Shown here: in pieces, positions 19,025 to 25,917 of the stretch
Numbering within the stretch: position 1 is the first letter of the stretch
Layout: each line of letters starts with the position of its first letter
NCBI RefSeq assembly: GCF_021726515.1
Contig: NZ_JAKKCJ010000004.1
Location: 368,920-432,919 of the forward strand
Direction: 5' to 3'
From: Vibrio sp. CK2-1
GTDB taxonomy: Bacteria > Pseudomonadota > Gammaproteobacteria > Enterobacterales > Vibrionaceae
DNA: 64,000 nt
Made by a program: the position numbers and the translations under genes
The notes under the pieces: model-generated
What the model saw: only the letters and a program-made list of their open reading frames with translations
Databases searched by the model: none
Told to the model about the DNA's origin: nothing

Positions 19025-19806
19025 AACTAACCTTATTAGGTACAGGCAACACCGGTATGTTGCCTGTATATGGCTGTGATTGCCAAGCTTGCCAACGTGC
19101 AATGGAGAATTCGCAATATCGTCGACAAAAAACCTCTGCGCTCATTGAACATAATGGCAAGCAACTCTTACTTGATGCCAATTGTGATGATCTTTTACAA
19201 CGTTTTCCTAGTGGTTCTATCGATAGAATTTTACTTACGCATTATCACATGGATCATGTTCATGGCTTGTTTGATTTACGTTGGGGAGTCGGGGGGAGCA
19301 TTCCAGTCGATGGGCCACCTGATGAGCAAGGCTGTGACGATTTATTCAAACATTCAGGCTTATTAGACTTTCAACCGCCATTAACTGCATTTGAACCGTT
19401 CACATGGCAAGACATTACAATAACGCCTTTACCAATGCAGCATTCTAAAATCTGCTTTGGATACTGCTTCAGTTACCGAGATTTAAAAACTGGAAGCACA
19501 AAACTGTTAGCTTATTTAACCGATACTGTTGGTTTACCAAAAGATACTCAAACATGGCTAGAGAATAGCAGTATCGATATTTTACTTATCGATTGTAACC
19601 ATTCACCGGAATTCAACAATCCGAATAGAAACCATAATAATCTAGACGATGCTGTCGAGATAGTCACAGTAATCAAACCAAAGCAAACTCGACTAATTCA
19701 CATCAGCCATCAACTAGAGTGTTGGGCAATGCAAAATCCAGATTACTTTAACCCAAGATTTTGTCTTGGTAAGGATGGAGAGCAACTTAGCTTAAATCTA
19801 ATCTAG
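19021..19806 (+). CDS. phnP: 5-phospho-D-ribosyl 1,2-cyclic phosphate phosphodiesterase PhnP
   Basis: 261-aa metallo-beta-lactamase-fold hydrolase that opens the cyclic phosphate made by PhnJ. The metal motif HYHMDHVH lies at residues 74-81, and the PhnP-specific structural zinc site CDCQAC at residues 19-24. Last gene of the C-P lyase operon; there is no PhnO acetyltransferase gene. No obvious terminator follows in the 141 bp before dif. Confidence 0.95.
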   Translation: MKLTLLGTGNTGMLPVYGCDCQACQRAMENSQYRRQKTSALIEHNGKQLLLDANCDDLLQRFPSGSIDRILLTHYHMDHVHGLFDLRWGVGGSIPVDGPPDEQGCDDLFKHSGLLDFQPPLTAFEPFTWQDITITPLPMQHSKICFGYCFSYRDLKTGSTKLLAYLTDTVGLPKDTQTWLENSSIDILLIDCNHSPEFNNPNRNHNNLDDAVEIVTVIKPKQTRLIHISHQLECWAMQNPDYFNPRFCLGKDGEQLSLNLI

Positions 19807-19947
19807 AGAATGTATTAAGTTGGGTTACCGACAAAGAAAAAAGATTGTCTATATACAGTTTAAAGAAATAGAAATTGTTTGGGATATTTTACAATTCAAG
19901 GCAATCACAGGGCATAACAGACTGATTATTAAAAAATGGAGCACCTT

Positions 19948-19975
19948 ATTTAACATAAGATACATAATGCGCACT
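19948..19975. other. dif: dif site (XerCD resolution site) = left prophage junction
   Basis: On the plus strand: left arm ATTTAACATAA (XerD side), 6-bp centre GATACA, right arm TAATGCGCACT (XerC side). From memory, both arms match Vibrio cholerae dif1 and the only difference is one base of the centre. The E. coli site differs by two arm bases and one centre base. This is where replicated chromosomes are resolved; it also forms the left edge of the prophage. Confidence 0.93.
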
Positions 19976-20047
19976 GAATAGAGTTAATAAATAAAGGCTA
20001 AAGCACTTACCATTCAATAAGTTAACCCTTATTTATTGATTCTAAAA

Positions 20048-20329
20048 TCACGCTATTTTCTGGCTTCTTTGATTGGTTTCTAACTTGTGTAAAGCCTCAA
20101 TTGCACGATTGTTTTTAGAGCGTTCCGCAATGATTGCAAGTAACACAAGGTCAACGTCTAAACCTAACATATCTGCGACAATACAGGCTTGATCATCAGT
20201 CATTGTTCCACCATTTCGCCACCTTTGGACGCTTGCTTGGCTTACACCTAAGAACTTTGCAACTTGTCTGTCACTATCTAGTTGTTTTTCAAGGCGAAGC
20301 ATATCCAATAATTTTACAGTTTTAATCAT
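20048..20329 (-). CDS. Cro/CI-type HTH regulator
   Basis: 93 aa from the ATG at 20329, which is preceded by an excellent AAGGAGGT site; a longer frame to 20377 lacks one and would cross the operators. The HTH is DRQVAKFLGVSQASVQRWRNGG (residues about 19-40), followed by DDQACIVADMLGLDVDLVLL. Small single-domain proteins like this serve as phage repressor or Cro. It is transcribed away from the rep gene with two perfect inverted repeats directly upstream, so it probably represses both its own promoter and the rightward one. Confidence 0.8.
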   Translation of the reverse strand: MIKTVKLLDMLRLEKQLDSDRQVAKFLGVSQASVQRWRNGGTMTDDQACIVADMLGLDVDLVLLAIIAERSKNNRAIEALHKLETNQRSQKIA

Positions 20330-20347
20330 AAATACCTCCTTTATCAA

Positions 20348-20385
20348 GTATAGACCGCTGCTATACAGACACACCATACTGTGTC
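20348..20385. promoter_or_regulatory. two operator-like inverted repeats upstream of the repressor
   Basis: Repeat 1: GTATAG-7 nt-CTATAC (20348-20366). Repeat 2: GACACA-6 nt-TGTGTC (20368-20385). Both are perfect and lie back to back, 19-57 bp before the repressor start codon. They are the natural candidates for repressor and Cro binding sites. Confidence 0.6.
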
Positions 20386-20418
20386 ATTGTTTTTTCGTCC
20401 AAGCCGAGATGGTTCCGA

Positions 20419-20496
20419 CATCTATCAAAAGCGCCCTAGCATTATCTGAGTGAGTCGAACATGTTGACGATAATCTAGGGCATCCCTCGATAGATG
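20419..20496. repeat. large imperfect palindrome upstream of rep
   Basis: Outer arms CATCTATC / GATAGATG (20419-20426, 20489-20496). Inner arms GCCCTAG-c-ATTATC / GATAATCTAGGGC (20433-20446, 20469-20481; one bulged C). The 22-nt loop itself contains GTC-g-AACATGTTGAC, another near-palindrome. It ends 51 bp before the rep-like gene. It could be a replication origin, an iteron-like binding site or an RNA control element for rep. Confidence 0.7.
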
Positions 20497-20547
20497 CTAG
20501 ATAAATTGGACTGGGAATTTTGACTAGAACAGGATTATACACACCAA

Positions 20548-21156
20548 ATGAGCATGATTAACCAAACAGGAAAGCAACGAAAAGACCGCCCTTTAGCGGC
20601 TCTTAATCGTTCTGTATTGGATAAAATCGCTCAATGCCCATCAAGTTCTATTGCCTTTCTAACCTCTAACGGTCGTGGCGTTCGCAAGTCTTTTGTGCGC
20701 GATATTGCCAAAGTTATGACCGTATTAGTCAATGAAATGTGCCTACGTTCGCGCAAAATTGGCGTAGCGACTAAAGACGGCTTTGCTTTGCGTTCGTGGC
20801 AGTTCATTGCCGATGAAGCCGGCTTACCGCTTTGGCGTGTTAAACAGTGCGCTAAATATGCTTTTTCTAAAGGTTGGATCACGTCTAAACAACCGCGTGA
20901 AAGCTACACCGGCAAAGATAACCTTGAGAAGTGGCGCGGATTGGCCTCTATTAAACGTGTAACAGATTCTTATTTTAAAGACCTTGGCATATTCGAGCAG
21001 TTCCAAACAGCGCAAACCGCTGCAAAAGACTGGCTAAAAATGTATGCTCGCAGACTAGGCCGCCCGATAAAGTACATTCAAACCCCGATCACTTTATTAC
21101 GCCGTCGCCGCAAGGAAGCGGCAGAAGCCCAACAACAAACGCCCATACCGATTTAA
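20548..21156 (+). CDS. putative replication-initiation (Rep-like) protein
   Basis: 202-aa basic protein, probably a winged-helix DNA-binding protein. The middle part (WQFIADEAGLPLWRVKQCAKYAFSKGWITSKQPRE, residues about 73-107) looks like a winged HTH of plasmid RepA-type initiators, and the C-terminus is very basic (LLRRRRKEAAEAQ). I see no HUH or two-Tyr motif of a rolling-circle Rep such as PM2 P12. Position argues for replication: first rightward gene after the repressor, with a large palindrome in front and a hairpin-rich block behind. Regulatory function is the alternative. A second in-frame ATG lies two codons in. Confidence 0.55.
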   Translation: MSMINQTGKQRKDRPLAALNRSVLDKIAQCPSSSIAFLTSNGRGVRKSFVRDIAKVMTVLVNEMCLRSRKIGVATKDGFALRSWQFIADEAGLPLWRVKQCAKYAFSKGWITSKQPRESYTGKDNLEKWRGLASIKRVTDSYFKDLGIFEQFQTAQTAAKDWLKMYARRLGRPIKYIQTPITLLRRRRKEAAEAQQQTPIPI

Positions 21157-21173
21157 AGCCCTTTGCTTGCTAT

Positions 21174-21196
21174 GCCCCTTAATTGGGGCTTTTTTC
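21174..21196 (+). terminator. rho-independent terminator after rep
   Basis: Stem GCCCC / GGGGC with loop TTAATT and T6, 17 bp after the rep stop codon. Confidence 0.85.
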
Positions 21197-21631
21197 GTTC
21201 CCTAAGCCTATTTTAAGCCGTCAGTTTGTCATTTTTTAACATACCGGTTTGTCATTCTGGAATTATTCACACACAAGCGCCCTATCATTGGTTGTTTTTT
21301 GTACCACATGGCTGCCACGTGTGGATAAGCCTGTTAGTGAGCTATATAAACTACTCCTAGTTGTTGCAACTAGTTAACGCTCTTAATAACTAGCGCTCAT
21401 AGTCTTCGACTAGAACAAATGGTTTTAATGAAATTAAGAAATTTAAGATCTTACCCCGTGAAACACGGGGATAAAATGAAGCGGCGCTTCGATGCGCAAG
21501 CGCATGGCGCCTTATGCGTGGTAAGTCTTATAGCAAAGCTCTATGCGGTTTTTGGTGGCGTGTGTGGCGTGGTCGTTTTATCGCTTCGCGATGGTCTATG
21601 AGGAAAAGAAAGGCGAGATTTTAGCGGATAT
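21197..21631. other. hairpin-rich non-coding block, candidate prophage origin or ncRNA
   Basis: No convincing gene (a 60-codon frame at 21419-21601 runs through hairpins). Inverted repeats seen: CCACA-TGGC-t-GCCA-cg-TGTGG (21304-21324); CTAGTTG-ttg-CAACTAG (about 21357-21373); CCCCGTG-aaa-CACGGGG (21454-21470); and nested GGCGC...ATGCGC-aa-GCGCAT-g-GCGCC (21483-21511). AACTAG-containing direct repeats lie at about 21368-21414. Clustering of different strong hairpins between rep and the next gene suggests a replication origin, packaging signal or structured RNA. Confidence 0.55.
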
Positions 21632-21655
21632 AAAAAAGGCCGCACTTAGGCGGCC
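21632..21655 (-). terminator. terminator of the lipoprotein gene
   Basis: Read on the minus strand: perfect stem GGCCGC / GCGGCC with a 6-nt loop, then T6. It lies just after the stop of the minus-strand lipoprotein gene. Confidence 0.88.
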
Positions 21656-21664
21656 ATATAACGA

Positions 21665-22387
21665 TTAATAAGGCGTTGCACTCCAAAGAGCCGATGAACC
21701 ATTAGACATGGCACCAACTAAGTAAGAAGAGCCGTTTTGAGTGACAGTGGCAACAATACCAGTGTAATTAGTCCCATCTAGTGAGCTATCTATACAGTTT
21801 TCAGCTTTGATATTATCAGCACGATAATAATAGTCTTTAACCAGTACCATTGTACCCGAAATAATACAGCCGATTGATGGCGCAGCGTGGATCACAAATG
21901 AACCATCAGCATTGATTGTCCATTCTTGGCCGTCATCAGGGTTCGTGTGTGTTCCGGTGATTTGGTCCAGCGCTTCGCTATCTTCAGTACGGTCAAACGA
22001 ATACATCAAAGTTGCACCGTTTACGGTTCCGTTGATATCTGCCCCGCTTTCATTAAATGTGATGGTTGTTTCAATCGTTGGATCATAAATACCGGTTCCG
22101 GTATCCACATAAGTTAAGCCGGTTGTGTTGATGGTGTTTTCTTGCGAGCTGAGAGAATCAACGATGTAAATTGCATTGGCGGTATAGTCGCCCACTATTA
22201 CACCGTGTTGTGCTTCTTCAGAGTCAACCACCATCACCGCCAAATCTGTATCATTTAAATAAATGCCGTCTTGTTGATAGGTCGTTGTGTTTTCCGTGTT
22301 ATCACTTGACGAACTATCACCACCACCGCCGCCACCGCAGCCGGCTAAAACCCCTACAGTGAGCACCGAAAGCATTAGTTTTTTCAT
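21665..22387 (-). CDS. prophage-borne lipoprotein, probable cargo gene
   Basis: 240 aa. Signal MKKLMLSVLTVGVLAGC with lipidated Cys17, then a Gly run and a Ser/Asp/Thr linker; Gly at +2 predicts the outer membrane. The rest is beta-rich and acidic, with two Cys (CIISG and ENCIDS). It recalls lipoproteins of vibrio chromosomes but I cannot name the family. It runs against the phage operon, has its own AAAGGAAT ribosome site and terminator, and so looks like a moron expressed from the lysogen. Superinfection exclusion or altered surface properties are guesses. Confidence 0.75.
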   Translation of the reverse strand: MKKLMLSVLTVGVLAGCGGGGGGDSSSSDNTENTTTYQQDGIYLNDTDLAVMVVDSEEAQHGVIVGDYTANAIYIVDSLSSQENTINTTGLTYVDTGTGIYDPTIETTITFNESGADINGTVNGATLMYSFDRTEDSEALDQITGTHTNPDDGQEWTINADGSFVIHAAPSIGCIISGTMVLVKDYYYRADNIKAENCIDSSLDGTNYTGIVATVTQNGSSYLVGAMSNGSSALWSATPY

Positions 22388-22551
22388 TGGAATTCCTTTT
22401 TTTATTTGTTAATTGCTAGCTAAGCACCACGAAAGTTAACAAAACCATGACATTTATTCTGCGAGCTATTGGGAATTTTTTTAAATACGTTTACTATTTA
22501 ACCGATAGATAAAGGAAGTCGGCTTGATACTCAAACCAAGGAGAATCAAGC

Positions 22552-22770
22552 ATGAGTTTATTAATAGAAAAACAGATAGAACTTGAAAAGGATTTAGGCG
22601 AACAGCTTGAAGCCGTTACAAAATCCCCCCCATTCGGTTTTAAACCGGTTATCGATCCCCTTTCCAAATTATTCCTATTAATTCGTGTTCAAAATCAGCT
22701 AATCAGAAAGCAAAGCGAAGATATTGAATCGCTTAAAGCGGCCTTAAATGGCATGGGGGCGAAAGCATGA
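22552..22770 (+). CDS. small coiled-coil phage protein
   Basis: 72 aa, unrecognised. It has charged heptad-like stretches at both ends (LIEKQIELEKDLGEQLEAV; IRKQSEDIESLKAAL) and a hydrophobic middle (LSKLFLLIRVQNQLI). A good AAGGAGA site precedes the ATG. First gene of the rightward operon, overlapping the next by 4 bp. Role unknown; a regulatory or virion-assembly protein is possible. Confidence 0.7.
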   Translation: MSLLIEKQIELEKDLGEQLEAVTKSPPFGFKPVIDPLSKLFLLIRVQNQLIRKQSEDIESLKAALNGMGAKA

Positions 22771-23078
22771 GCGACCGTGAACCCGTGGGCTTTCTGCCCT
22801 GCAAAAAATGCCTGTCTTTAAAATCGGTTTACCAAGGCCAAGGAAAACGCGCGCGTTTTCTCTATGCAAAGTGTAAATGCGGATTAGACCAACGAACCGG
22901 CGCACCGGTGCAAAATGCTTTTGCTAAACACATCACCAAAGAAGAAGCGCAGGCGCAGCTTGAAACCCTCAAAACCCCGACCGAAACCAAAGAACAAAAA
23001 GAAGAAAGCAGCAGCACCGTCCCTTGGGTCATTGCCGGCCTAATTGGTGTATTTGGATTTCTCAAATTAAGGGGCTAA
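22767..23078 (+). CDS. zinc-ribbon protein with C-terminal membrane anchor
   Basis: 103 aa. The N-terminal CKKC...CKC Cys pattern (residues about 12-39) suggests a small zinc ribbon; a Glu/Lys/Thr-rich linker follows; the C-terminus is one hydrophobic helix (VPWVIAGLIGVFGFLKL). Small tail-anchored proteins of this kind are frequent in membrane-containing phages. No assigned function. Confidence 0.72.
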   Translation: MSDREPVGFLPCKKCLSLKSVYQGQGKRARFLYAKCKCGLDQRTGAPVQNAFAKHITKEEAQAQLETLKTPTETKEQKEESSSTVPWVIAGLIGVFGFLKLRG

Positions 23079-23080
23079 CC

Positions 23081-23287
23081 ATGACGTTTACAATTTGGGG
23101 CTTTTTTCTTGCTAGTGTTTTCTGGTTTATCTGGGAAATGAAAACCCTTTTAAGGTGGAAGAAAGAATTAAAACACTGGGAAGCCGCCTTGATGGCTCAC
23201 GACCGAGATTTAAGACACAGAGAAAGCGTTTTAAAACAGATTCAATTGAAAATTAAAAAGGAAAAAAAATGGAAATGGATGATCTAA
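23081..23287 (+). CDS. small N-terminally anchored membrane protein
   Basis: 68 aa from the ATG at 23081; the frame is open upstream but overlaps the previous gene. A hydrophobic N-terminus (FTIWGFFLASVFWFIWEM) is followed by a long, highly charged amphipathic helix (KELKHWEAALMAHDRDLRHR...). Its 3' end overlaps the next gene by 19 bp. Probably a virion membrane protein; not recognised. Confidence 0.65.
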   Translation: MTFTIWGFFLASVFWFIWEMKTLLRWKKELKHWEAALMAHDRDLRHRESVLKQIQLKIKKEKKWKWMI

Positions 23288-23754
23288 ACGTGCCGGAATA
23301 TGTCGAGCAAGTACCTGGCGAAAGCGCTCCAAATTTAGACCAGGAGGAAGCCGATTTTTTAAAATCATTAGAAAGTGAAAGCACCGCCACGACTGGCACC
23401 GAACCAAATAATGCAAATGATGATTTAGAAACAAAAGCGGCAACCGGCACGGCCTTAATGCTAATCAATACCGCCGAAGCCATGACAAAGCAACTTGCGC
23501 ACCCTGCTTTCAAATGGCAAGACGCAGAAAAGCAAAACACTGCCGAAGCGATAGCACCGGCCATTGTTAAAAATGGCGGTCAAATGCCGGAATGGTTAGA
23601 ACCATACAAAGAAGAAGTTTTTGCCTTGCTTGCGGTTGGTGTCCTCGCGTTCGGTGGCTATATGCAAGTGAAGCAGCTCAAGCAGCTAGACGAAGCACAA
23701 GCAAAACCGAAAGACGATGAACCCAACAGCGAGACGCTAAACGATGCAGCCTAA
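23269..23754 (+). CDS. acidic membrane protein, probable virion component
   Basis: 161 aa. A long acidic Ser/Thr/Asn-rich N-terminus, then one transmembrane helix near residues 117-132 (VFALLAVGVLAFGGYM), then a charged tail. It overlaps both neighbours (19 bp upstream, 11 bp with the ATPase), indicating translational coupling. Function not recognised; position before the packaging ATPase fits an internal-membrane protein. Confidence 0.68.
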   Translation: MEMDDLNVPEYVEQVPGESAPNLDQEEADFLKSLESESTATTGTEPNNANDDLETKAATGTALMLINTAEAMTKQLAHPAFKWQDAEKQNTAEAIAPAIVKNGGQMPEWLEPYKEEVFALLAVGVLAFGGYMQVKQLKQLDEAQAKPKDDEPNSETLNDAA

Positions 23755-24394
23755 AAACCCTAACAATGAGTTATCAAACGGTCATGTTTTTGTGGTTGGT
23801 ATGAGTGGCAGCGGTAAAACCTATCTAACCAAGAAAGTCATAATGCAAGAGCGTGATCAGATAATAGGTTTTGACCCACTTGGGGATTATTCGCGGCTAT
23901 GTGGCCGCGCTAAACCGCGCATTTATCACGACCTAAAAACCTTTGCAGCGGCAGCCCTAGCCGCTCGCAAAACTAAACAAGGATTTAAAATCTTTTGGCA
24001 ACCTAAGCACGACACAACATGGGAAGACCTAGACGCTTTTTGTCGTGTTGCGTGGGCGCTTGGCGATGGATTCAAGCAACCACTGAAAGTGATATGCGAA
24101 GAACTAGCCGAGAACAGCAAGAACACCCAACAAACCACCCCATACCACAGGAAACTATTGTTAACCGGTCGCAAGTTTAATCTGCATGTGGTGAACCTGT
24201 TCCAACGTGGTCAAGATGTATCAAAAACCATTATAGATAACTGCAGTGTGTGTTACGTGATGATGCAAAAAACCAAAGTAAGCAGCGTTTATCTTGAGCG
24301 CATGACCGGTATTAATGCGCGAGAGATTGAAGCATTAGAGGAGAAGCAATACATAAAACAAGATGGAAAACGCTATACACAAGGCAAAATCTAG
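23744..24394 (+). CDS. genome-packaging ATPase (FtsK/HerA superfamily)
   Basis: 216 aa with Walker A VVGMSGSGKTYLTKK near residue 20 and a Walker B-like strand LKVICEELAEN near residue 110, followed by sensor-like LLLTGRKFNLHVVNLFQRGQDV. Size and motif order fit the small A32-type packaging ATPases of double-jelly-roll viruses (PM2 P9, PRD1 P9). It pumps the genome into the preformed membrane-lined capsid. It overlaps the upstream gene by 11 bp and is followed by a palindrome. Confidence 0.88.
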   Translation: MQPKNPNNELSNGHVFVVGMSGSGKTYLTKKVIMQERDQIIGFDPLGDYSRLCGRAKPRIYHDLKTFAAAALAARKTKQGFKIFWQPKHDTTWEDLDAFCRVAWALGDGFKQPLKVICEELAENSKNTQQTTPYHRKLLLTGRKFNLHVVNLFQRGQDVSKTIIDNCSVCYVMMQKTKVSSVYLERMTGINAREIEALEEKQYIKQDGKRYTQGKI

Positions 24395-24420
24395 CCCTTT
24401 ATTTGAAACATTCCTAATTT

Positions 24421-24453
24421 ATTGCAAACACTTTTTAAATAAGTGTTTGTAAT
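24421..24453. promoter_or_regulatory. palindrome between ATPase and capsid operon
   Basis: Perfect 9-bp arms CAAACACTT / AAGTGTTTG with a 7-nt AT loop; adding ATTg / taat gives 13-bp arms with one mismatch. There is no T-run after it. It lies 70-100 bp upstream of the virion gene block, so it may be an operator or a processing hairpin for the late genes. Confidence 0.55.
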
Positions 24454-24523
24454 CCTTTCCAAATCCCCTTGTTAACTGTCCGTGTCGATTAACTGACTTT
24501 TTCATAAACACGGAGCATACCAA

Positions 24524-24619
24524 ATGAAAAAATACTTAATTACGGCCGCTGTGGTCGTGGTAACAATGGCGGTTGTTAACCGAGTCGAGCCGGTTTCTAA
24601 CATCGTTTACAACAAATAA
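24524..24619 (+). CDS. 31-aa single-span membrane peptide
   Basis: Short ORF MKKYLITAAVVVVTMAVV... ending VYNK with stop at 24617-24619. One hydrophobic helix with a basic N-terminus. It sits 14 bp before the capsid gene; GGAG occurs 10-13 bp upstream of its ATG. Membrane-containing phages carry many such peptides in the virion membrane. Real gene status is likely but unproven. Confidence 0.6.
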   Translation: MKKYLITAAVVVVTMAVVNRVEPVSNIVYNK

Positions 24620-24633
24620 GGGGGCGTTAATTT

Positions 24634-25425
24634 ATGGCACGTCGTCTTAAAAAACTTCCGTCTATCTCAAACGTGGCCGCCGGTTCTACCGCGACCCTCG
24701 AACTCCCTTTAGGGCTTGCCTATCACCAAATTCTTTTAGAGTTTACCGGTGTAACACTTGCCCAAATGAAGAAGATTCGTTTTGAAGTAAACGGCAAAGT
24801 GATCCAACAGTACGAAAGCGGCACAGAGCTAGACTTGTTAAACAAGCACTACTCACGCGGTCAAGCTGAAAACGGTTTTTTACCGATTTTCTTTGCTCGT
24901 CCTGAATTAGTTCAAATTGAGCAGCAGCGCACTTTTGCGGTAGGTACTAGCGACATCTCTACTTTCACAATGTTGATTGATATTGATGAAGCCGCGACCA
25001 ATCCAAAATTGAACGCTCACGCTATCCAAGGCAACCCAATGCCGATTGGATACATCACTAAGGTTAAGTCTTTTCCGGTGTCATTCTCGACAGCCGGCAC
25101 ACAAGAGATCGACAACCTACCCACTCCACAGACAGCGCGTATTGCCTCGATTCACTTAATTAGTGACAAGGTCACGCATGCGGAACTTGAAGTTGATGGC
25201 AACATTGCTTTTCAAGCGTCCAAAGGTCTAGCGGATAAAATCCAGAAAGATGCAAACCGTACGCCGGACGCATCAAAACTCACTATGGATTTCATGAAAG
25301 AAGGCGACTTTGCACAATCGCAGGTTTTAGCCGGTGTTCAAGATTTCCGTGTACGTCTGGAGCTGTCCGACCCTGCCGCCGTTAATGTTGTCGTGGAATA
25401 TTTAGACGTTCTGCAAGGCTTATAA
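24634..25425 (+). CDS. PM2 P2-like double-jelly-roll major capsid protein
   Basis: 263 aa, the same size class as corticovirus P2 (about 269 aa). Motifs align by eye with P2 as I recall it: LPSISNVAAGSTATLELPLG at the N-terminus, GVTLAQMKKIRFEVNGK, QQRTFAVGTSDISTFTMLIDIDEAA, LPTPQTARIASIHL and MDFMKEGDFAQSQVL. The conserved spacing over the whole length supports homology rather than chance. It forms pseudo-hexagonal trimers around the internal membrane. The ribosome site is AAGGGGGCG, a pattern repeated before several following genes. Confidence 0.92.
   Translation: MARRLKKLPSISNVAAGSTATLELPLGLAYHQILLEFTGVTLAQMKKIRFEVNGKVIQQYESGTELDLLNKHYSRGQAENGFLPIFFARPELVQIEQQRTFAVGTSDISTFTMLIDIDEAATNPKLNAHAIQGNPMPIGYITKVKSFPVSFSTAGTQEIDNLPTPQTARIASIHLISDKVTHAELEVDGNIAFQASKGLADKIQKDANRTPDASKLTMDFMKEGDFAQSQVLAGVQDFRVRLELSDPAAVNVVVEYLDVLQGL
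25163..25175. other. matS-like site inside the prophage capsid gene, one mismatch
   Basis: GTGACAAGGTCAC: arms perfect, only the Y position (G) deviates from GTGACRNYGTCAC. Confidence 0.25.
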
Positions 25426-25434
25426 GGGGGCGCA

Positions 25435-25695
25435 ATGAGTTGGGATTCAGTTCTAAGCGGTGCCGGTGACTTTTTCGGAGCAGCCACGGATAAGTGGCTA
25501 GAGTACGAAAAAATCCAACACGGTGCAGACTTTAACGGCAGCTCACAGCAAGCCGTGAACAACACACCCGAAGTACCGCAGCAAGTCAATCATGATCCCT
25601 CTTATCAACTGCCAAGCGTGGCCGGTGTTCCGGCCTCTTATTTGTTGATTGGTGGGCTTGTATTGGTCGGCGCGGTTCTAATTGCCAAGAGCTAA
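25435..25695 (+). CDS. minor virion membrane protein
   Basis: 86 aa. A soluble N-terminal part (MSWDSVLSGAGDFFGAATDKWLEYEK), a Gln/Pro/Asn-rich linker, and a C-terminal hydrophobic helix (YLLIGGLVLVGAVLIAKS). It starts 9 bp after the capsid gene with a GGGGGC site. It has the layout of small membrane-associated proteins encoded beside P2 in PM2 (P3/P6 class), but direct homology was not tested. Confidence 0.7.
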   Translation: MSWDSVLSGAGDFFGAATDKWLEYEKIQHGADFNGSSQQAVNNTPEVPQQVNHDPSYQLPSVAGVPASYLLIGGLVLVGAVLIAKS

Positions 25696-25704
25696 GGGGG
25701 TTTA

Positions 25705-25917
25705 ATGCTAGGTTCGTTAACCAGTTTAACCGGCGGCGGTGGCTTACAAGGCGGCAGCGCCGGACCAAGTACCGCAACCAGTACCAACACCACTACCAAC
25801 AATAGCGGCTTTACTGGCGGCGCGGTTAACTTTGGCTCAAATAATGGGATCCCTACGTGGGCAATTTTGGCAGCTTTAGGAGTGGGCGCGTTTTATGTCT
25901 TTAAGTCAAAGAAATGA
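25705..25917 (+). CDS. Gly/Thr-rich virion membrane protein
   Basis: 70 aa: low-complexity Gly/Ser/Thr/Asn N-terminus (GGGGLQGGSAGPST...TNTTTNN) and one C-terminal transmembrane helix (IPTWAILAALGVGAFYVF) with a Lys tail. Same architecture as the genes at 25435 and 26269, so these three may form a related set of tail-anchored virion proteins. Overlaps the next gene by 23 bp. Confidence 0.68.
   Translation: MLGSLTSLTGGGGLQGGSAGPSTATSTNTTTNNSGFTGGAVNFGSNNGIPTWAILAALGVGAFYVFKSKK

Noticed and set aside
20330..20377. Longer start for the phage repressor (109 aa)
   Set aside because: It would place the operators inside the gene and lacks a ribosome site; the ATG at 20329 follows AAGGAGGT.
21454..21470. 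CRISPR array
   Set aside because: Only one repeat-like hairpin; no second copy or spacers nearby and no cas genes in the window. Kept only as a finding about a solitary repeat.
21419..21601. 60-codon frame in the prophage hairpin block
   Set aside because: It runs through three strong inverted repeats, has no ribosome site and odd composition. More likely non-coding.
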